Part shown: positions 57,723 to 64,000 of the stretch, in pieces
Position numbering within the stretch: the stretch's first letter is position 1
Layout: each line of letters begins with the position of its first letter
NCBI GenBank assembly: GCA_022747635.1
Contig: JAKTNV010000414.1
Location: 62,001-126,000 of the forward strand
Direction: 5' to 3'
DNA length: 64,000 nucleotides
Source of the DNA: Hetaerina americana
Taxonomy: Eukaryota > Arthropoda > Insecta > Odonata > Calopterygidae
The notes under the pieces: generated by a model
The model's database searches: none
The model's input: the letters and a program-made list of their open reading frames with translations, nothing else
Told to the model about the DNA's origin: nothing
Position numbers and translations under genes: made by a program

Positions 57723-60700
57723 CTAAAAGCTTTTCATTCATCAAATGAAAATTTGATTCTTTCTTTACCTTTCAAAACGGTCGTTTTTGAGAAAATTTTA
57801 TCATTTATACGTATTTCTTGCAAGCATAACGTTTTCTAGCCGCAGTCCCGGGATAAGAAATTTCGTGATTCAAGCGACTCGTTTAGTTGTTCCCCCGAGG
57901 GTTTTTTTGAAAGCCTGTTAGTTTTAATTGTAAATTTTTTGTTTTTCTTTCCTTTCCTAACGGCAGTTAATGGGGAAACTTTTGTATTCAAACATATTTC
58001 TTGCAAACATAAAATTTTTCATCCGCAGTCCCGGGATGAGAAATTTTGTGATTTAATAATGGCGTTTAGTTTTAACCTCAGCGGTTTTTTTGAAGCTTTA
58101 AATTCATTGATTGAATATTTGGTCGCCTTTCTTCCTTTCAAAGCAGTCACTATTATAAAAGTTTCGTTAATATACGTATTTTTTAAACATAATAATTTTC
58201 CTCCGCAGTCCCGGGATGAAAAATTTCGCGAATCAATTTTCGTGTTTTTCTTCCAAGTGCTTTTTTAAAAGCTTTTCATTCATCAAATGAAATTTTGTTC
58301 TTTCTTTACCATTCAAAACGGTCGTGTTTGAGAAAATTGTATCATTTATACGTTTTTCTTGCAAGCATAACGTTTTCCAGCCGCAGTCCCGGGATAAGAA
58401 ATTTCGTGATTCAAGCGACTTGTTTTGTTGTTCCCCCGAGGGTTTTTTTGAAAGCCTGTTAGTTTTAATACTAAATTTGTGTAACTCTTTTCACTTCCAA
58501 ACGGCAGTTATTGAGAAAATTTTCGTATTCATACGTATTTCTTGCAAACAAAATTTTTCATCCGCAGTACCGGGATGAGAAATTTCGTGATTCAAGCGAC
58601 TCGTTTAGTTGTTCCCCCGAGGGTTTTTTATAAAGACTGTTAGTTTTAATTGTAAATTTGTGTTACTCTTTTCATTTCCAAACGGCAGTTATTGGGAAAA
58701 CTTTCGTATTCAAACATATTTCTTGCAAACAAAAAATTTTTCATCCGCAGTACCGGGATGAGAAATATTGTGATTGAATTGTGGTGTTTTGTTTTTACCT
58801 CAGCGGTTTTTTAAAGCTTAAAATTCATTGAATGAATATTTGGTTGCCTCCCTTCCTTTTAAAGCAGTCGCTGTTATGAAAGTTTCGTTAATATACGTAC
58901 TTTTTAAACATAATAATTTTCCTCCGCAGTCCCGGGATGAGAAATTTCGTGAATCAATTTTCGTGTAAGTTTTTCTTCCAAGTATTTTTCTAAAAGATTT
59001 TCATTCTTCAAATGAAAATTTGTCTTTCTTTACCATTCAAAACGGTCGTTTTTGAGAAAATGGTATCATTTATACGTATTTCTTGCAAGCATAACGTTTT
59101 CTAGCCGAAGTCCCGGGATAAGAAATTTCGTGAATCAAGCGTCTCGTTTAGTTGTTCCCCCGAGGGTTTTTTTGAAAGCCTGTTAGTTTTAATTGTAAAT
59201 TTGTGTAACTATTTTCACTTCCAAACGGCAGTTATTGAGAAAATTTTCGTATTCATACGTATTTCTTGCAAACAAAATTTTTCATCCGCAGTACCGGGAT
59301 GAGAAATTTTGTGATTTAATTGTTGCGCTTAGTTTTAACCTCAGCGGTTTTTTTGAAGCTTAAAATTCATTGATTGAATATTTGGTCGCCTTTCTTCCTT
59401 TCAAAGCAGTCGCTATTATAAAAGTTTCGTTAATATACGTATTTTTTAAACATAATAATTTTCTTCCGCAGTCCCGGGATGAGAAATTTCGCGAATCAAT
59501 TGTCGTGTAAGTTTTTCTTCCAAGTGCTTTTTTAAAAACTCTCCATTCATCAAATGAAAATTTGTTCCTTTCTTTACCTTTCAAAACGGTTTTTTTTTTG
59601 AAAATGGTATCATTTATACTTATTTTTTGCAAGCATAACATTTTCCAGCCACAGTCCCGGGATGAGAAATTTCGTGATTCAAGCGACTCGTTTAGTTGTT
59701 CCCCCGAGGGTTTTTTTGAAAGCCTGTTAGTTTTAGTTGTAAATTTGTGTGACTCTTTTCATTTCCCAACGGCAGTCATTGGGAAAATTTTCTTATTCAC
59801 ACGTTTTTTTTGCAAACAAAATTTTTCATCCGCAGTACCGGGATGAGAAATTTCGTGATTCAAGCGACTCGTTTAGTTGTTCCCACGAGGGTTTTTTATT
59901 AAGACTGTTAGTTTTAATTGTAAATTTGTGTTTTTCTTTCCTTTCCAAACGGCAGTTATTGGGAAAACTTTTGTATTCAAATATATTTCTTGCAAACTAA
60001 AAATTTTTCATCCGCAGTCCCGGGATGAGAAATTTTGTGATTTAATTGTGGCGTTAGGTTTAACCTCAGCGGTATTTTTGAAGCTTAAAATTCATTGAAT
60101 GAATATTTGGTCGCCTTTCTTCCTTTCAAAGCAGTCGCTATTATAAAAGTTTCGTTAATGTACGTATTTTTTAAACATAATAATTTTCGTCCGCAGTCCC
60201 GGGATGAGAAATTTCGCGAATCAATTGTCGTGTAAGTTTTTCTTCCAAGTGCTTTTTTAAAAACTCTTCATTCATCAAATGAAAATTTGTTCCTTTCTTT
60301 ATCTTTCAAAACGGTCGTTTTTTTGAAAATGGTATCATTTATACGTATTTCTTGCAAGCATAAAGTTTTCCAGCCGCAGTCCCGGGATGAGAAATTTCGT
60401 GATTCAAGCGACTCGTTTAGTTGTTCCCCCGAGGGTTTTTTTGAAAGCCTGTTAGTTTTAACGTTAGTTTCATCCGCAGTACCGGGATGAAAAATTTCGT
60501 GATTCAAGCGACTCGTTTAGTTGTTCCCCACAGGGTTTTTTATAAAGACTGTTAGTTTTAATTGTAAATTTGTGTTTTTCTTTCCTTTCCAAACGGCAGT
60601 TATTGGGAAAACTTTTGTATTCAAATATATTTCTGGCAAACATAAAATTTTTCATCCGCAGTCCCGGGATGAGAAATTTTGTGATTTAACTGTGGCGTTT

Positions 60701-61443
60701 AGTTTTAACCTCAGCGGTTTTTTTGCAGCTTAAAATTCATTGAATGAATATTTGGTCGCCTTTCTTCCTTTCAAAGCAGTCGCTATTATAAAAGTTTCGA
60801 TAATGTACGTATTTTTTAAACATAATAATTTTCGTCCGCAGTCCCGGGATGAGAAATTTCGCGAATCAATTGTCGTGTAAGTTTTTCTTCCAAGTGCTTT
60901 TTTAAAAACTCTTCATTCATCAAATGAAAATTTGTTCCTTTCTTTATCTTTCAAAACGGTCGTTTTTTTGAAAATGGTATCATTTATACGTATTTCTTGC
61001 AAGCATAACGTTTTCCAGCCGCAGTCCCGGGATGAGAAATTTCGTGATTCAAGCGACTCGTTTAGTTGTTCCCCCGAGGGTTTTTTATAAAGACTGTTAG
61101 TTTTAATTGTAAATTTGTTTGAATCCTTTCATTTTCAAAAGGCAGTTATTGAGAAAATTTCCGTATTCAAACGTATTTCTTGCAAACATAAAATTTTTCA
61201 TCCGCAGTACCGGGATGAGAAATTTTGTGATTGAATTGTGGCGTTTAGTTTTTACCTCAGCGGTTTAAAGCTTAAAATTCATTGAATGAATATTTGGTTG
61301 CCTCCCTTCCTTTTAAAGCAGTCGCTGTTATGAAAGTTTCGTTAATATATGTACTTTTTTAACATAATAATTTTCCTCCGTAGTCCCGGGATGAGAAATT
61401 TCGTGAATCAATTTTCGTGTAAGTTTTTCTTCCAAGTATTTTT
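57723..61443 (+). repeat. Deleted derivative of the 4264-bp unit (3721 bp)
   Basis: This is the same unit lacking 543 bp, exactly one trimer, between about 58190 and 58200. Left of that point it matches 54829-55300 (offset 2894). Right of it, it matches 51581 onward (offset 6615). It retains the truncated A monomer (junction at 60456). Confidence 0.83.
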
Positions 61444-64000
61444 CTAAAAGCTTTTCATTCATCAAATGAAAATTTGATTCTTTCTTTACCTTTCAAAACG
61501 GTCGTTTTTGAGAAAATTTTATCATTTATACGTATTTCTTGCAAGCATAACGTTTTCTAGCCGCAGTCCCGGGATAAGAAATTTCGTGATTCAAGCGACT
61601 CGTTTAGTTGTTCCCCCGAGGGTTTTTTTGAAAGCCTGTTAGTTTTAATTGTAAATTTTTTGTTTTTCTTTCCTTTCCTAACGGCAGTTAATGGGGAAAC
61701 TTTTGTATTCAAACATATTTCTTGCAAACATAAAATTTTTCATCCGCAGTCCCGGGATGAGAAATTTTGTGATTTAATAATGGCGTTTAGTTTTAACCTC
61801 AGCGGTTTTTTTGAAGCTTTAAATTCATTGATTGAATATTTGGTCGCCTTTCTTCCTTTCAAAGCAGTCACTATTATAAAAGTTTCGTTAATATACGTAT
61901 TTTTTAAACATAATAATTTTCTTCCGCAGTCCCGGGATGAGAAATTTCGCGAATCAAATTCGTGTAAGTTTTTCTTCCAAGTGCTTTTTTAAAATCTCTC
62001 CATTCATCAAATGAAAATTTGTTCCTTTCTTTACCTTTCAAAACGGTCGTTTTTTTGAAAATGGTATCATTTATACGTATTTCTTGCAAGCATACCGTTT
62101 TCCAGCCGCAGTCCCGGGATGAGAAATTTCGTGATTCAAGCGACTCTTTTAGTTGTTCCCCCAAAGGTTTTTTTGAAAGCCTGTTAGTTTTAATTGTAAA
62201 TTTTTTTGACTCTATTCATTTCCAAACGACAGTTATTGAGAAAATTTTCGTATTTAAACGTATTTCTTGCAAACATAAAATTTTTCATCCGCGGTACCTG
62301 GATGAGAAATTTTGTGATTCAATTGTGGCGTTTAGTTTTAACCCCAGCGGTTTTTTAAGCTTAAAATTCTTTGAATGAATATTTGGTCGCCTCTCTTATT
62401 TTAAAGGCAGTCGCTTTTATAAAAGTTTCATTAATATACTTATTTTTTAAACATAATAATTTTCCTCCGCAGTCCCGGGATGAAAAATTTCGCGAATCAA
62501 TTTTCGTGTTTTTCTTCCAAGTGCTCTTTTAAAAGATTTTCATTCATCAAATGAAATTTTGTTCTTTCTTTACCATTCAAAACGGTCGTTTTTGAGAAAA
62601 TTGTATCATTTATACGTTTTTCTTGCAAGCATAACGTTTTCCAGCCGCAGTCCCGGGATAAGAAATTTCGTGATTCAAGCGACTCGTTTCGTTGTTCCCC
62701 CGAGGGTTTTTTTGAAAGCCTGTTAGTTTTAATACTAAATTTGTGTAACTCTTTTCACTTCCAAACGGCAGTTATTGAGAAAATTTTCGTATTCATACGT
62801 ATTTCTTGCAAACAAAATTTTTCATCCGCAGTACCGGGATGAGAAATTTCGTGATTCACGCGACTCGTTTAGTTGTTCCCCCGAGGGTTTTTTATAAAGA
62901 CTGTATGTTTTAATTGTAAATTTGTGTTACTCTTTTCATTTCCAAACGGCAGTTATTGGGAAACCTTTCGTATTCAAACATATTTCTTGCAAACAAAAAA
63001 TTTTTCATCCGCAGTACCGGGATGAGAAATTTTGTGATTGAATTGTGGTGTTTTGTTTTTACCTCAGCGGTTTTTTAAAGCTTAAAATTCATTGAATGAA
63101 TATTTGGTTGCCACCCTTCCTTTTAAAGCAGTCGCTGTTATGAAAGTTTCGTTAATATACGTACTTTTTAAACATAATAATTTCCCTCCGCAGTCCCGGG
63201 ATGAGAAATTTCGAGAATCAATTTTCGTGTAAGTTTTTCTTCCAAGTATTTTTCTAAAAGATTTTCATTCTTCAAATGAAAATTTGTCTTTCTTTACCAT
63301 TCAAAACGGTCGTTTTTGAGAAAATGGTATCATTTATACGTATTTCTTGCAAGCATAACGTTTTCTAGCCGAAGTCCCGGGATAAGAAATTTCGTGAATC
63401 AAGCGACTCGTTTAGTTGTTCCCCCGAGGGTTTTTTTGAAAGCCTGTTAGTTTTAATTGTAAATTTGTGTAACTCTTTTCACTTCCAAACGGCAGTTATT
63501 GAGAAAATTTTCGTATTCATACGTATTTCTTGCAAACAAAATTTTTCATCCGCAGTACCGGGATGAGAAATTTTGTGATTTAATTGTTGCGCTTAGTTTT
63601 AACCTCAGCGGTTTTTTTGAAGCTTAAAATTCATTGATTGAATATTTGGTCGCCTTTCTTCCTTTCAAAGCAGTCGCTATTATAAAAGTTTCGATAATGT
63701 ACGTATTTTTTAAACATATTAATTTTCGTCCGCAGTCCCGGGATGAGAAATTTCGCGAATCAATTGTCGTGTAAGTTTTTCTTCCAAGTGCTTTTTTAAA
63801 AACTCTTCATTCATCAAATGAAAATTTGTTCCTTTCTTTATCTTTCAAAACGGTCGTTTTTTTGAAAATGGTATCATTTATACGTATTTCTTGCAAGCAT
63901 AACGTTTTCCAGCCGCAGTCCCGGGATGAGAAATTTCGTGATTCAAGCGACTCGTTTAGTTGTTCCCCCGAGGGTTTTTTATAAAGACTGTTAGTTTTAA
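61444..64000 (+). repeat. Next copy of the 2894-bp derivative (runs off the window)
   Basis: This matches 54829-57385 at an offset of 6615 bp and shares that copy's private variants (gtacctggatg near 62295, ttcgagaatc near 63211, ttgccaccc near 63109). The 2894-bp and 3721-bp derivatives were therefore amplified together as one 6615-bp unit. The array continues past the right edge. Confidence 0.85.

Noticed and set aside
1..64000. Dozens of open frames of 60-127 residues on both strands, many with a repeated ISCKH...RDEKF peptide
   Set aside because: They recur with the satellite period, overlap on opposite strands and change whenever an indel shifts the repeat, and many begin only at TTG or other non-ATG codons. 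The repeated peptide arises because the A-to-B spacing is often 183 bp, a multiple of three. There is no sign of a protein-coding gene.
1..64000. CRISPR array
   Set aside because: The repeat is continuous at about 181 bp with no short repeat and unique-spacer structure, and no cas-like gene is present. The sequence is eukaryotic satellite.
1..64000. Telomeric repeats (TTAGG or TTAGGG)
   Set aside because: No tandem run of either motif is seen; ttag occurs only as part of the tgttagttttaattg segment of the A monomer.

Overview
The window is almost entirely satellite DNA from a eukaryotic genome. It holds no cellular gene, RNA gene, CRISPR array or prokaryotic operon that I can support. An AT-rich unit of about 181 bp is repeated head to tail from the first to the last base, by division roughly 350 monomers. 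The only foreign sequence is a 753-bp mariner-like DNA transposon at 13558-14310. The satellite plus mariner combination suggests an animal, and CpG dinucleotides do not look depleted, which would suit an arthropod with little DNA methylation. That host assignment is inference; I do not recognise the satellite family or the species.

Monomer structure: there are three diverged monomer classes, here called A, B and C, in fixed order. Together they form a trimer of about 541-543 bp, for example A 752-932, B 933-1111, C 1112-1294. All three share a block of about 60 bp around the monomer junction (an ...ccgcag t(c/a)ccggg atgagaaattt... motif) and a second block near position 115-140 (an aaacggcag / aaacggtcg / aaggcagtcg motif). 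The rest of each monomer is class-specific. From about 41 kb rightward a fourth, hybrid class (A', with a B-like head and an A body) turns some trimers into A-A'-B-C tetramers.

Layout: 1-13557 is a patchwork of trimers with long-range copies offset by about 2.71, 4.33, 6.50 and 10.84 kb (5, 8, 12 and 20 trimers). 13558-14310 is the transposon, flanked by a TA duplication. About 14311-29884 is older, mixed trimers with copies offset by 3.24, 3.78 and 8.10 kb; the 8.10-kb copy preserves the empty insertion site. About 29885-39650 is one tandem duplication of a 4.88-kb unit (9 trimers). About 39650-46300 is a transition zone with the first hybrid and shortened monomers and a local 546-bp run. 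About 46300-64000 is the most homogeneous part: a 24-monomer, 4264-bp unit copied in tandem and then re-amplified with internal deletions as a 6615-bp unit. Apparent similarity therefore rises from left to right.

The transposon has 33-bp perfect terminal inverted repeats. It keeps the start (helix-turn-helix region) and the extreme C-terminus of a mariner-family transposase but has lost the catalytic middle, so it is non-autonomous. The many 60-127 residue open frames elsewhere are by-products of the repeat: they recur on both strands with the satellite period and are not annotated as genes.
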